Counted from the stretch's first letter, positions 43,434 through 57,106 are shown. The stretch is 64,000 nucleotides of DNA from Isoetes taiwanensis (GCA_021234155.1 JAJEKV010000067.1:4209279-4273278), one strand, 5' to 3'. The notes: generated by a model from the letters alone, not told the origin. Numbers and translations: made by a program.

Positions 43434-43817
43434 TTCTAGGCACTTCAAGAGGCACCGTCAACATTCCTGCAAATCAGGCCTCCTTCCAGGAGTCGGCACC
43501 GAGATCAGTCAGAGTGTCTATATTGGGCCAAAGGCCATTGTACTATATATATGATCAGAACTAGCACATGAGGGCTAGATGAGTTTTGAGTCTTGTCTCT
43601 TTTCAGTTTTCTCTCTATTGCGAGAGCTCATGTATGTTCATCATTGATATCAAGGAAGCTTATCATTTTCCTCTCATTGTTCTTTTTGTTCGTTTTTCTT
43701 CTTTTCGTTCTCTTCTTGCAAATCCCGCGTGACATAGTCCCCCGGACTCTCCTGTTAGATCCACGGGTCCTCACAGAGGGCTGTCTTCCAGGAGTTCCCG
43801 AACCCAGACCCCAAACA
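43226..43817 (+). repeat. Gypsy 3' LTR
   Basis: 592 bp, about 99% identical to the 5' LTR, followed by the CTAAA duplication. The missing C relative to the 5' LTR keeps the third ORF open to 43433. Confidence 0.95.
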
Positions 43818-43822
43818 CTAAA

Positions 43823-46375
43823 TTACTTGCAATGCATAGCATCTAATGTGGTCTAGAGTTCACGCTTGCAATGGATTAAAAAAGTCTAGAAAATCTCATA
43901 ACCATGAAGTGTTGAAGAGAAAGCTTAATCAAGAATATTCTATTGGCGTTTGGCCAAACTGAGTCATAGAGGAGTTGATATATGCATAAGACATCACCAG
44001 TTGTGCCAAAATAATAACACTACCTTGCAAATAAGCTTTGAACTTCCATCATACCCATGATTTTCCCTTCAAAGTCCACCATAAAAGGTCCATTGTTTGT
44101 TTGGAATTCCATATTATGTATGTCTAAAAAAACCCGTGGAAGAATAGCATAGATAGAGTGATTTATGTTGGGGAATTTGTTGTGCCTATTGTTATCAGCG
44201 TAGGAGTGTGTTGTCTAGTAATAAGAAAAAGGAAGGTGGTTTTTTTAAACACACCTCCCCCCCCTCCCCCCCTCTTTCTTATATATTGGTAAGTCAGCAT
44301 CTCTTGTATATCATCAAATAATAATTTACATGATGTGTATTATTTCACGTCGTGATTATTTAATGTTGAAACAAAGAGCAATGTATGCATCAAACATTTA
44401 GAAATTGAAAAAAAAAAGGATGGAAGAACTATTCTATCTAAATCAGAGGATAAACTTGAGATAGATACAATGTGAGAAGGCAAGCTGGATTGCAAAAATG
44501 CTATAAGAGATCGGAACTCCGATCTCTTCAAAAATCATTTTCTTCAAAATTTGCTCACACAAAACTAAGGTCACTAAGCACTAGCAGTCAATGGTCCAGC
44601 GGTGCCCCAGAATTGAATAGCAGAGTCTTGATTCTAGGATATGGCAGCAATGGCAGAATGAGATCAGACCCCCTCTGGCTAAGATTCCCAGGTTAGACAC
44701 GAACAAAGAGCTTGAAAGGCTCTTTGAAAAGGCCATTCTTCAAAACCATGGCTCACGCTTTGCCATTATAATATCTGGGCTGGATTTGTTAAAGTCTACT
44801 GGATTTGCCGAATCTTCCAGATTTGCACTATCTCAAAACAAACTTCTTTGAGCCAGGGTCTCAAAGCAGGGCCTGCGAGGTCTGCGAGGTGGGACTACAG
44901 ACCCGCAAAGTAGAGGAAGAAGTTGATGAAGAGGAACCTGAGAGAATTTTTGTTCAAGTCCTGCCATCAACTGATTCCGGCATCTATGTCCCTGCTAGAA
45001 GAATGACATCGATTTATCTATGGCGGCGGAGTGCCAGAGCAGAGCTCACTGGAATGCGAGCAAAACTCAAAAAATGTTCACCGAAAAATATTGACGAAAA
45101 ATTGTACCCAGAAAAAAAAAACTCTACGTGTCTTAATATTGCGAACCCCTATAATCTTTATATTTTAAGACAAGTGATACTATCAATAGTCAAGCAATAC
45201 ATCAGAAGCAATGTCATTAAAGATACAATTAATAGACCCTACGTCAAACACAATAATCCTACGGTTACAATAAAGGTAACAACAACCAAAACAAACGGTA
45301 CAAGAAGAATTAGAAGTTACAAGTTATACTATCAATAGTCAAGCAATACATCAAAAAAAATTTGTATTAAAGATACAGCTAGTAGACCCTAGACCAAACA
45401 CAATAACCACCCATAAAAGATGCAAATAATTGTAAGTCCTAATATAGACGGTCAAGCTATACCTTGCAAAGATATGTCGTTAAAGATATGGCTCTAATAT
45501 AATAACAACCCATAAAAGGTGCAAAAGAAATTAATTGCTATAGATGGCCAAACTGACTCTGTAAAAGATATATCATATATAGACCCATGGATAAGACTTT
45601 CATATATGGAGAAATAACTTGTGATGCCTTGCATCAACAAAATTAATTTCAAATTTGCTCAAGTATATTATATATACCTATACTTGGTGGCTCAATTGTT
45701 AAAGGCTTAAGATATTAATAACCTAGTTGTTATAATTCCAACAATGAGATTGTGGCGGGCATGCAGTCACGTTAAAATGCATAGTGAAAATGACTATGTC
45801 TAACTTAAATTGTTTTTGTGCTAGATGATTTCACCCAGATACTAATCATTTTGGTCTGCTTTAATTCGAGGTGTGAATTAGAATGGGGTGCCGCATAAGA
45901 ACAAATAAGAGCGAGGGGAAATGAACTGAATCCCTTCCGCATTGAACCAAGCCCATAGGTCTGACAAAACTATGCAATAAGCAGGTAAACAGTTCGACTA
46001 TGTAATGTCTGCTGGAATCCGATGGGTTATGATAACATTTGCCATTATCACTATTGCCTTTGGAATCATCGCAACCAGAGCATTAATAATGTAGCATTTG
46101 CTAAAGCTTGATAAGTTTCACAGCCCAATTATTTGAGCGATCCTATACTAGCGCTCCTATGTTAGTCCACTTCGGAATGCTGGCAAAATTACTGTTAACA
46201 CTATTGCTGCTACTACCCAAGTTGGTGCACTAATGTTGGTGCTCCTCTACATCACCTGCTATATGAATATGCACCGAAAAAGGTTTTTGGGGGGGGGTTT
46301 AATTTTAAAGTGCTGGATGTAATATTTTGTGTTAACTCAAAAAAGTTTTGGCCCCTTTGGGGCCTTGAGAATTGT
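43823..46375. other. No recognisable gene
   Basis: AT-rich flank of the Gypsy element. A 177-codon plus frame (44805-45338) has no recognised domain and its second half is AT-rich and low in complexity; it also spans the dispersed repeat unit at 45269-45323. A C-rich run (about 44254-44275) and two near-identical SIVKQYI-coding stretches (45190 and 45335) suggest local repeats only. Confidence 0.4.
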
Positions 46376-47602
46376 ATAAGAATAGAATAGAATAGAATAG
46401 AGTTTCTAAAAAGGAGGCGTATTACTGTCGGGGTTAAAAAACCCTGCCCCAAACGATTTTCGAGGGAAAAACCGTGTCAGGAATAAGAGTGTTGTCAAAC
46501 TGTACAGACATCTATCATGAAGGGAAAGAAATATGTATACATATCAGGTGAGTGCCCGAGGACTGAGCTGATCCCTGCAATCCATGACCTCTTGAAGGTA
46601 CGATTCTAGCATCCGCATTGAGGTCGTGCTCAATATTTCATGCAGGGTCTGGCCAGGTCGGACCAGCTCAACATAGCATGTCCGAAGGTCATTATATGCC
46701 GGACAACTCTGAAGGGTGTGGCATTCATATTCCACAGCTCCAATTTGGCAGCGTTGACATCTCAATCCCGAGATGGTGTGAATCTGCACGGATAGAGGTA
46801 ATGAATCTGCGCTTTTTCATAAATAGATAGGTGCAGGTAGCATTGCGACCCCTGCTCTAGCATGGGGTTTATGTGGCGTTGGTAATGTACCGTCTTGACC
46901 TGTTCAAGGGTGCTGGCATCCCATAGCTTGCTGAAGAAGCATGTATCAAGGTACTGTCTGAGGTTGTGGCAATTTTGCCCCAGTTTGCACTCGGATCTCC
47001 TGCACATTCCATCTGGCCAGCCACTGAGCTCTCTTTTTCCGCCAACAAGCCTTTAGGTGCTGAGGCCCCATTGCCAGGGTGCAAGGGAGATTAGGGAGGC
47101 GAATATCGTCCATACTGACCATCTTCTAGAAGTAGAGATGTGTTTGTTAAGGGCTCCCCTCTGAAGAGGCAAGAAGCATGTCCCTTGCACAATAGTATCT
47201 GTTATGGAACTGTGGACTTTACCCCCAGGGCTCGTGCCAAGAAATCTTTCTGCACCTGCTCCAAGTCATTCGAAGTGGCAAGGGAAATCACCGGGCCCCA
47301 GACCTCGACCCTATAGAAAAGCACAAATCCCACTAGTACCTTGAATAGGTGCGACTGGTGGGCCCAATCATACAGCTCTTCCTTGTGACTATTGTTCTGC
47401 ATTGTGTAGAGTACCTTCCAATTTGCTGCGGCTCGTAATCGGATGGAATTGTCCCAGTTCATGGCAGATGGGAACTCCACCCTCAAATATTTGTAAGTGG
47501 ATACCATTTCGATAGTTTGGCCACGATAAGTGAGGGTCTCTCCAACTGATCAATGTATAGGCCAAACAGTGTGGGAGTGAGAGGGCATCCCTGGCAGGCC
47601 CT
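46376..47602 (-). pseudogene. Second copy of the microsatellite-tailed LINE, RT box deleted
   Basis: Minus-strand sister of 10818-11852. It begins with part of the RT palm (QGCPLTPTLFGLYIDQLE, about 47537-47600), then jumps to LTYRGQTIEMVSTYKYLRV, so the segment that should hold the YADD box is missing. Next come RLRAAANWKVLYTMQNN, LFKVLVGFVLFYRVEVWGPV and DFLARALGV, then frames with WREKRAQWLARWNVQE-like sequence and a Cys-His block (CQRCQIGAVEYECHTLQSCP). The 3' end carries GGTTTTTCCCTCGAAAATC and closes with (ATTCT)n at about 46380-46402. Several frame changes and stops. The RT type is not L1; its clade is not decided here. Confidence 0.75.
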
Positions 47603-49149
47603 ACGAAACATGTGAAATTATATTATCAATAAGCATCCACTAGCCATAACACATGTACCATATCACAACATATAGTAAAGCTAAACATGTCATAATTATG
47701 AATACCAAGGCATCGTCTTTGTGGTTTGAATTCCTTTTAGTAATAGCCTCATCTAGATCTAGTTTCAGCAATATAATGGATATATAATTTTCGTCATTCT
47801 CTATTTTCTAGCATAACAGGAGTTATATTTTTTACCTTTTTATAAGCAAATTAGAGAATAGCTTATTATAGACAGCTCATAACCTTGACCTCATATCAAG
47901 TAATACTCTTAAATGCTTTTGAGAATTCCAAATATACAAAAAGAAGTAGAAATAACATGACAAGATATTCGTACAAGATATTTGCAGCAGATATAAGCTT
48001 CTCTGAACGATAGTACTTTTGAAGATACAATCTTCACCACTTCTATAACTGAATTATACAGATCATTTATGATCTTTAGCATATTGAAGTCATAGTTTGA
48101 CCTTCTTTCCATTCCTAATTTGCCTGTTGATCTTGAGCTTTTAATAGCCATTTCAATGGCATGGGCATGCATATTTCATACTGTATTATCAATGGTCCAC
48201 AAATTCATGTTTCTATCCCCATCGCTCAAGCAATTCCTAAGTGTGTTATTGTCAAAAGTGGCAAGTGGTATAAGAAGCTGATATTATCTCTGCTAAATAG
48301 TCCAGAACTTGCTTCAATGTTTCCAGATATATCTTTTGCATTTAATAGTACTTCCTCACAACCTAGAACTGCTAAACTTACTCCACCTGCTATAATACAA
48401 CTTTAGGACTCTCGTCTTATACCTCCTACAAATGCTGTCTCATCTAGAGTTGAATGTGTTGTGACATCCTCGTTAAGAGTTGAGTGCCTATAGTTTCTTC
48501 CTTTAGGATTCCTAATACCGAATTGTCCACTATTACCTCCTCACTTGTGGTACCTCCTATAGCTTCATCTCCCACTGTATTATTTCCTTATCCATCTCAA
48601 GAGCCATCTCTTGATATTGTGCCGTTTAGTATGTCAGACAATGTCTCAAGCAATACGGATGTGATAGAATTATCTTCTTTGAATCTAGTTGTGGAAAGGG
48701 CACATGTTCATCTAGACATAATAGAAGACGGTTTAGCTTCACCTCTACAGAGTCCTAGTCCTATTACGAAGCATAGTGATGGTTAGAAAAGTGTTACAGT
48801 CAAGAAGGCAGTTAGGAAGAAGAGATCTTCAGCAGTCATGGGTGAGTTAAAGAGTCATACTAAATGAATATCTGAGATGAATAGGTAGCCTTGCACAAAG
48901 GGACATCTTCTCCCTTTGCATTTTAAACATGTCTCTCAGCTTATTGTACTCGTTTTTCTGATTGGTAATGATATCTATCTCTCGCCCTTCAAGAAAAAAA
49001 AATAGTTTGACCTTCTGCCCAAATATAATAGATGCATTATATAAATAATGCTGCTGAGGTAGAAATGAAGGATCAAATTGCACAAGAAGGATTCAAGGCA
49101 TTCTACAATAGCCGCCAATCCTTTAGGGGGAGGACAGGCCTATGGTTTG
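47603..49149. other. No recognised gene; a Ser/Pro-rich plus frame
   Basis: Plus frames at 48161-48406 and 48484-48786 together look like a decayed coding stretch rich in Ser, Pro and Val, ending in KKAVRKKRS after a stop. It could be a piece of a retroelement protein, but I recognise no domain. Confidence 0.3.
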
Positions 49150-50637
49150 TGTGACGCTCCCCGAACCTACACGATGCTCCCATCGTATAAATACAGGAAA
49201 TCCCCTCTTCCATGGCGACAATACCACCATAGAAAGGCCCTCCGTCTGACTCGGACCACTCGTGATGACCAAGTGTCCGGGTGAAGGACACGGAGGTGTT
49301 ATTCGTCCCAAGCCTTCTATGGGAATCCTATATGGCGGAAGCGTACATACAAGGTTAGCACCTGGCAACAATACAAACAAATAATATACCACCACGAAGG
49401 GTGGCCCATCATCATCGAAAAGAATGCAATAGAACACCAACATAACAAGGAAATGCATCATAAATAAGGGCTCTACCCGGGCTCAGACTCATGGGAATCA
49501 ACTGACAGTCAAGGCCACCAGATAACAACAGATGGAGTCATAACAATGGCATTGGCTGGCATAGAACAGTGGCTAGGGTAGTCCACTCCATCCTCCCCTC
49601 CTGTGCACACTTTACAGATAGGCTGGAACATGCTATAGCATGATTGTAGCCCTCCGGAGACGCAATCCCATGGTATCACCCTAGGGGACCACTCTCGGTT
49701 ACATCTCGCCGGTCCGATGAGGCAGGTCGGAGAGGCGTCCCCTTCCCGAGCATGATGGATCCCTGGGTGTGCTAGAGAACATGTGCCACCTCAGTGGTGA
49801 CCCCCGCATTCATACCCGACTTACTCCCATAAATCTAAAGGCCGTCTCACCTACCCGTTCGAGTCCAGGGTGCCCACATAATCTTTGGCACGTCACCTGC
49901 GACCCAGGGAGTGTCAGACCCATACCCGGTCCTAAGCCTAGCACACTATAGGATTCCTATAGCCGTGCTAGGCAAGACCCCACCCCCGATTCACCATCAT
50001 ACTCGTTATTTGGTGCTGAATCACATCATAGCATCCACAGCCAGGTGGGCTCTTGTGCACAGGCCGCATTTACTGGGTTTTAAGAGGTTCTAGCTAGGAG
50101 CATTACTAAATCTAGATAGCTTTTAGGTCTCTACCCCCCTTAAACCCATATAATATAGGAGGAATAGAAAGAGAAGACAAAATCAGATACAAATATCCAT
50201 CATCATCATAAGTAGATCATAATATACAATCTATCATCCATCTACTCAAACAAGGGTTAAAATAGCACACAACTACCTAAAGACTTACCTGTGTCCTGGC
50301 TGGACCCATTGTCTCGAAGAACATCCATAGAACTGGTCAGGTGTTAGGTTGCAACAGCTCCTTCCTCCCTCTGCCCTTTCCAAACTCGAATTTGGGGCAG
50401 AATTGGACTGGGAGCTCAATTTGCCACCCAAAATTGGCAACCTGCCCTTGGCCAATCGAGTTAGGCCAAGTGGCACCCTCTAATTAGCCCATTTGGCTAA
50501 TTAATACTATTGGTTGGTCTACCTAGGTTAGTTTTAATCCCAATAATCCCTTTAAGGTTAGTCCCCAATGGTCCCAATACCTTGGTGACGTGTCAGGTTA
50601 GGTATACGTACACCGTATACTTACATGGAACGTCACA
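49150..50637 (-). repeat. Solo LTR, 1,488 bp, with GTTTG duplication
   Basis: Starts TGTGACG and ends CGTCACA, and is flanked by GTTTG at 49145-49149 and 50638-50642. It is similar along its length to the LTR at 51312-52833 (shared GATGCTCCCATCGTA, GTCCGG, CTCCGGAGACGCAATCCCA). No internal sequence is attached, so the element was lost by recombination between LTRs. Orientation is taken from the primer-binding site and polypurine tract next to its relatives. Confidence 0.85.
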
Positions 50638-51311
50638 GTTTGTGCCATGAGTGAGAGGTTTGATTCCCTCGGCCTATGTATATGGCTTTCTGATTTATGA
50701 TGCAGGTTGGTCTCGCCCTCTTCTTCAGCATGATGGAGGATGTAAGACTTGAAGAAGAAGGGTCGGGTTGTAAGAGAAAGACATATCTGCATATGGGAAG
50801 CCAACTGTGTATATGCTTGTATTAATAAGGTTACATTAATTCTAAGAAATAGAGCCATTGTTTGGTCGTATCAAACATTTACATGTGAGGCCAGGATCGC
50901 TTTTTGTAATCGCATGGTCTAACTTTTAATCTGATAGCCCAGATTCACAGAAACTGGCGTTCGCCCATAATATGACCATAAACCAGCGTATGGTTAATTT
51001 ATCAAAACTGGATGGTAGATTGCGAATCATCACAAAAACAAAAGGGCATTCAGTATGTTTTTGTAAATTTTAACGTCATTTTTTTAGGGGCCATTTAAAT
51101 TTTAATGTTCTTGTTGCTGTTTTTCAAAGTAGTAAAACATAAAAAATCCACGTGGATTTCCACCTAATTTTCTTCTTAAACAGAGCCTGTTTTTCCAAGT
51201 TCTTATTTCCTCTGTTTTTGCTCTGTTTTCAATAGCAAATCGGTCATTGGAATGGCAAATCAGTCTTGTGCATCTTCATGTCTTTGTCGTAATCCTCTTA
51301 GTCTTAGCAAG
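50638..51311. other. No recognisable gene
   Basis: AT-rich spacer between two LTRs of one family. Confidence 0.4.
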
Positions 51312-52833
51312 TGTGAAGCTCCCAGAATCTATATGATGCTCCCATCGTACAAATATGGGAATTCCCCTCCCATGGCGACTACGTCGCCATGGTAAGGCCC
51401 TCCGTCCTACTCGGACCACTTGGGATGGCCAAGTGTCCGGCGAGGAACACGGAGGTGTCATTTGTCCCACGTCCTCTATGGGAAATCCTATACAGCGGAA
51501 GCATACATACACGTTAGCATACAACAGTCATGCTAAAATAATATACCACCACGAAGTGGCCCATCCATCATCATCAACGAAAAGATTGTACAACCATAAT
51601 AACATGAAATAATCACCATGACAAGGCGGCAGGGGCTCAGACTCCAAGGGGTCAACTGACGGTCAGGATCTCAAGATATCAACAGACGGAAGTATAACAT
51701 GGCGTTGGCTGGCATAAGACAATGGCTAGGGTAGTCCACTCCATCCACCCCTCACGTGCACACTTTGCAGATAGGCTGAATCATGCTATGACGTGCTTGT
51801 ACCCCTCCGGAGACGCAATCCCAAGGAATCACCCTATGGGACTACTCCGGGTTACATCTCCTCGGTCTGATGAGGCAGGTCAGACAGGCGTCTCCTCCCC
51901 GAGCATGACGTTGTGCTAGAGAACACGTGCCACATCAGCGACCCCCGCATCTGTACCTGACTTACTCCCTTAAATCTAAAGGTCGCTCACCTGCCCGTTC
52001 GAGTCCAGGGCGTCCATATAGGCACCTCTTCTGCGACTCAGGGAGTGTCAAACCCATACACGACCCACACACAGTGACTGGCTATAAGCCTAGCACACTA
52101 TAGAAGTCCTGTAGCCGCGCTAGGCAAGACCCCACCCTCGATTCACCATCATACTCATTATCTGGTGTTGAACCACATCATAGCATCCTCAGCCAGGTTG
52201 GCTTTTGTCCACAGGATGGACTTATTGGGTATTAAGGGGTCTAGCTAGAGACATCTCTACTGCTAAGAGGCTTTTAGGTCTTTACCCTTCCCTTAGTTCC
52301 CAATACACAGAGGGAGCAGAAAGAAAGAATATAAACACCATCTAAGTATTCAGAACAACATACGAAAGAGAATTTAATCATTCCATCTATTCAAAGAAGT
52401 GTCAGCAGAAATAGACGCTATTTAGGGACTAACCAGTCTCTTGGCTGGAGCCGTTGTCATGGAAGGCTTCCATAGCTTGAGGCTGTTGGCAAGTACTGGC
52501 AAAGATTGGCTAAAGTTGGTAGCTGCTGCTCCTCCTCACTTCCCAATTTGAATTTGGGCAGAAATGGGGGTAGCACCCCTATAGCAGTCCCCCTTGGCCA
52601 ATCGATTTGGGCCAGGTGGCACCCCCTTATTGGTGATATTTAAATAATTAGGCTCCAATTAGTATAATTAGGTTAGTTATGCTAATAAAATCCATAATTA
52701 TCCATTAATTTTATTAGCATAGCTAATAAAATCCATTTTAGGTGAACCCCAATTTGGCCCCTAGGATTAGTTATATGTTGGTGATGTGTCATGGTATGCG
52801 TACGTATACCGTATAAATACTTGGAACGTCACA
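51312..52833 (-). repeat. 3' LTR of a minus-strand element
   Basis: 1,522 bp, TGTGAAGCTCCC to ACGTCACA. On its right, minus-strand AAGGGGGGAGAA touches the LTR, which is a polypurine tract; so the internal part lies to the right and the element runs on the minus strand. It is related to 49150-50637 and more distantly to 57108-57941. Confidence 0.75.
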
Positions 52834-53812
52834 TTCTCCCCCCTTGGATTAACGTTGTCCTCAGCATTAGAGTTAGTGGAGATTAAATATGGAAAGATAA
52901 GTCATACTTATTACAGTCAACAAAGATTACATATCCGGGTGATAGGACAAAGGTCCTTTAACAAACATAAGTAGTAAGAACAGTCATACTCAAGAGTACA
53001 CTCATAACATAAAATTTCAAAAACATGAGTTGGCCTCTAGGCTGAGGCCCAGGTTCTTCTGCAGTCTATCAGTACACTCTACTGGCCTGCAGAAGTAAAG
53101 TACATCAGTCTTTACGAAATAAATTAAGTAATGTGGTTGAAGGGACCACCCCTTTAGAATAATTAAAAAAATATGAATGCAAGGATCCTATCATGCCTAG
53201 GGCTTGCATGTTGTCTCGGTGTAAGGAATGGCCATATTCCCATTATAGCCGTAGACGAATGCGTCCTATCATGAATACCTACATGCCCAGTTCCCCATCT
53301 AAGATGCATGTAACCCAACCCCTAACATGATCCCTGTCGAATCTCTCTCACATGACCCCAGTCAGACCCATAACACCATACTTACCGTTAGTCAGCAAAA
53401 CTGTTATAACTAACTCATTAGATCACATTTTCTAGCATAACTATTGATAGAAAAGTTTAAATGAGCTCTCGTTTAGCGCATAAGATAGATCTCATTGAGA
53501 TCTTTCTAATCTTGTGTGTTTTGCACATATTTGAACCACTTATGATTGTCAAAACTCCAAAAAATATTGGTTTTAACATTTTCTACTATCCTATAGAGCT
53601 AAAAGATATGCAATTAACCCAAGGTTGGAAAGATCTCAATGAGATCTATCTATTGCACCAAACCGCGCACTGTGTGGGTGTTTGACCATTATTCATCCAG
53701 AAAGATGCATAATTAGAGTAATCTAATAATATAATGCAGCTTAGAACATGATTTTAAGCTTAATAACTCTGATAGCTCTTTTTGGAATAACAATATTGTC
53801 TATAGTGATGAA

Positions 53813-54155
53813 TGTTAACCACCTAGTGGTTAACATTGTGCACATGCTAGGTGTCAGTGGTGGCAGACGACACTTGGCATGTTTAGATTATAGATTTAGC
53901 TAGATGTAGGGCATAGATTTGCGGTCTACCACTATATTAGACCAGAGAATCTTCAGATATACTCAGGTTTTATCTCAAGTTTAGAGAGCCTCATCTGGCG
54001 CACATTTCCTTCACTCTTTGTACATATATTGTTTTTCTTGTTCTTATTTTGTGATCATGAGTATGGCAGCTTTGTAGCATCCGGCAGTCAATAGACTGCT
54101 GCTGCATGGTGTATGCCAAGAACTCACAATTAACAGTGGCGCCGTTATGCCCGGG
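53813..54155 (+). repeat. Orphan LTR (323 bp) with primer-binding site
   Basis: TGTTAACCACC to CACAATTAACA (53813-54135) with inverted ends, followed after one base by TGGCGCCGTTATGCCCGGG (54137-54155), the plant Gypsy-type site. The partner LTR was not found in the window, so the element is truncated or recombined. Its plus orientation is opposite to the surrounding LTR pair. Confidence 0.65.
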
Positions 54156-55357
54156 TTCGCTCAAGATCATTTCTTAGCCTTGTTATTCTGTTGTTGTCTT
54201 GTTGCTCTCATGATTATCCGTTTTGAAAACTTCTCTGTATACTACTCTTCCTTAGCTGCCCAACCAGTCGTTGATATGTCCGCCTGGAGGCCTTTGTTTC
54301 ACTCTTTTAGTTGTCCAACCAGCTGATAAATTTCTGTCTAGAGGCCCTCTCTTACACATCCATCTTACTATTCTGTTCTCAAGACTCCGTTTTTAAGGTG
54401 CAGCAAGCCCAGTTTGCAGTCAAGGATTTTTTGAGCGGTGACAGCACAACCTCTTTGCTGAAAAAGCTATCATGAAACAACTAGGGTGGAGGGCATTAGT
54501 CATGAAACTGTTTAGCATGATAAAGCAAACAAATGTGCTTAGTGTTCATGTTACTAGCAGATTATAAAGAACTGAGTAAACCTAGCCAAATGCTTAGGCA
54601 GTATTTAACTTAGGACTTCTAATAATGTTAACCCAATAGCACCAGAGAACTTCCCTAAGTGACAGGCTATTATTTCTAATCTACACATAAAAAGGTGTCT
54701 ATAAACCCTGGCAGTCATATCTGATCCCAAAAAACTTGCCATATTTTTCAGAAATTGTATCATACTCATAAAGAAAACCAGAGATAAAGAAATTATTATG
54801 CACCTCTTACAGTAAACTAAATGCTGGCCCACGCTCATCAACACTAGCTTAATTTAATCCATTATATCTACAGAAGCTTATTCCTGTCATTATTCTGCAG
54901 ACCTGCAAGCTCTTATGCCATTATTTTCATCAAAACATAAAGAGCATTTTATTTATTAATTAATTATGTAGAACGTTGGGACACAGGTAAAGCATGTAAA
55001 TATTGTGTAATCATTACAGAATTTCCTATAAGCTACCATCAAATCTTAGACTAGGAATAGAAACCCAGTGTTTATTAGATTCATTCCATGTACCACTCTA
55101 CTTTACACCATATGTATTCCTTTCCCTAATATTCATACATGTAGAAATCTATCCTGAACATCTCTGCAAATCATAATGCATGCATGAAATCATTAAGTAA
55201 ACCGAATTACATATGCAGTTATAAAACAAAGGCCAAATCTAAGCCTGCTGTAATTACCCAATTATTTATGGATTCAGCCAGACTTTCATAATGAAACAAG
55301 AACATGTAAAACAGAAAATATTCTAATGAATTATGCAAAAAGACACATGCCCAAACC

Positions 55358-55668
55358 TGAGTTGAAGGCCCGATATTAGCATTAAATCTTCCTTCATCAA
55401 TCTGCTTGGAGTTGACAGATCCAAGGACTTCATGTGTTGGAGTGGCAGAATCAATGATCATTACTGCAGCAGATGCAAATGCTGAACCACCTTGGTCATC
55501 TTTCCTGCTCTCAAGGTTTTCATTAACCATTGGATCAGTAGCCCTTTCATATCCAGAAGTGGTTAATTTCTTGTGGAAATCAAACAATTTCCTCTTACTG
55601 CTAGCATTCTTCTTCTCCTCAGCCAATCTCTTCCTAGTAGCCATATTGAGGTCACCTTTCTTCCTCAT
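55358..55668 (-). CDS. Possible exon of an unknown protein
   Basis: Minus frame from ATG 55668 reading MRKKGDLNMATRKRLAEEKK, with a basic start, then a Ser/Ala-rich part to GPSTQ. At 55358 the sequence reads CAG/GTTTGG, a possible splice donor, after which the frame loses gene-like composition. I do not recognise the protein. It lies in the internal region of an LTR pair, so it may be captured host sequence or chance. Confidence 0.25.
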
Positions 55669-57094
55669 ATCTCAATTCTAGCAGACTAATAGGAGCAATA
55701 CCATAAGAATAGGGTCGCCAGCATCTTAGTGTCGCTCATGAGGCATACCATCTGCTTATATGCACCAGCAAAAGTATTACCTACAGTTCTTAATTTTAAG
55801 AACACCATTCTCACTACTGCTCCAGTAACAAGGCTAGTACCGGCTCCAAGCATTTTTCCAGCTGTGTATAGATCCTGACTTGGCCAGAGCCATACTCTGG
55901 CCGTGAGCCCGACACGAACCCTAAGTGTGGTATTTCCCTGTTAGGTGTTCGTCACAATTCTTAAGCCCTAAAACTTGCCAATAAACGAAATTTCCAATTT
56001 ATGATTAAAGGTCATTTGTAGCCCAAAAGGCAGGTATTTTAATAAATTTATACAATACGAACCAAACACAAGCCATGTCATTGTTTACTCAAGCTGTGCA
56101 CACATCCATATAGGCAACAAACATCTTTTAAAAAAAAAAAAATCGTCGATTGAGCTGCAAATCTTCATGAGTAAGCAAGTATCAGATTTTCTCTTTCAAA
56201 AATTTGCAGAGGCCCAGCTTGGCTAGCCCCTTATAAGTGAGTTCAAGGATCAAATTTCCATGGAGAATAATCGTTCTTTTTTCATCTGGATCACCTGCAA
56301 GAAAGAACAATTCAAGAACAGTTCAAGTGAGCATCATTTCTCAAAGCAAATCAAGAACAGGCAACAAGCACATCCAGAATTACAGAGTCTTTGTGGCATC
56401 ATGCTAGTATTTGCAGCCGAAACCAGCTTCTTGCTCATTTTTATCTGTCAGGTACACAACTTGTTAAACCATTTACTGGAGTTATTCCTGCACTATCAAG
56501 CATCTACAAACACATCTGTTTCCTGTATGCATTCTTCTTGAGTTTTTTCAGAGGGCCAGCATCTGGGCTAGCCCCCATCCATCTATTCAAGCACGTACAG
56601 GTTGCAAACCCAGTCCAGCAAGCACATCTATAAGCGGATCTTTGAAGCCTCAAGACGGCTTTCTTAAGGCAGTTTAGTAACATTCTCATCAGTCAAAGCT
56701 GGATTCAATTCAAAAATCTTTGTGGGTCAGATATTTTATCTCTACAAGCTATGCATCATAGATTCAAGGCAATTTTATCTATTCAAGCTGTATCCCCAGC
56801 AATACCTATCGATTCAAGCTCTCTCAGGTGAAGTCAAAGCAGATTAAGAAGCTCAGATTCAACAGTTTCCAAATGTCGGCAAACCCTGTGCCACTGCTCT
56901 CTGTACACTTTTGTTTTTAATTATACTTTTGCTAACACACATTACCTTAGCTTATTATTCTAAGATGAAGAAAAAAAAATCCCATTTTTTTTCGAGGTTC
57001 ATGCTTGGGTTGTCATCCAATTAAGACTGACGGTCTAAAATGTTAGCGCTAACAGGAAATTGGCCACTCTCGATCATGATTCTTCAAGATCATT

Positions 57095-57106
57095 GCTTTG
57101 ATACCA
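57095..57106 (-). other. Primer-binding site of the minus-strand element
   Basis: On minus, TGGTATCAAAGC follows the LTR end after one G, as in the Copia element at 21301 (TGGTATCAGAGC), with one difference. Confidence 0.7.

Larger units (their letters stand above)
32697..43817 (+). mobile_element. Gypsy LTR retrotransposon with a third ORF, 11.1 kb
   Basis: Bounded by direct repeats of 593 and 592 bp differing at four bases plus one indel, and by CTAAA at 32692-32696 and 43818-43822. The order gag, protease, RT, RNase H, integrase marks Gypsy (Metaviridae). There is no chromodomain after the integrase. The primer-binding-site type, lack of chromodomain and an extra ORF suggest the Tat/Athila side of plant Gypsy elements; this is inference. 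RT is broken, so the copy is probably non-autonomous now. Confidence 0.95.

Noticed and set aside
44805-45338. 177-codon frame as a gene
   Set aside because: No recognised domain; the second half is low-complexity AT-rich DNA that includes a dispersed repeat.
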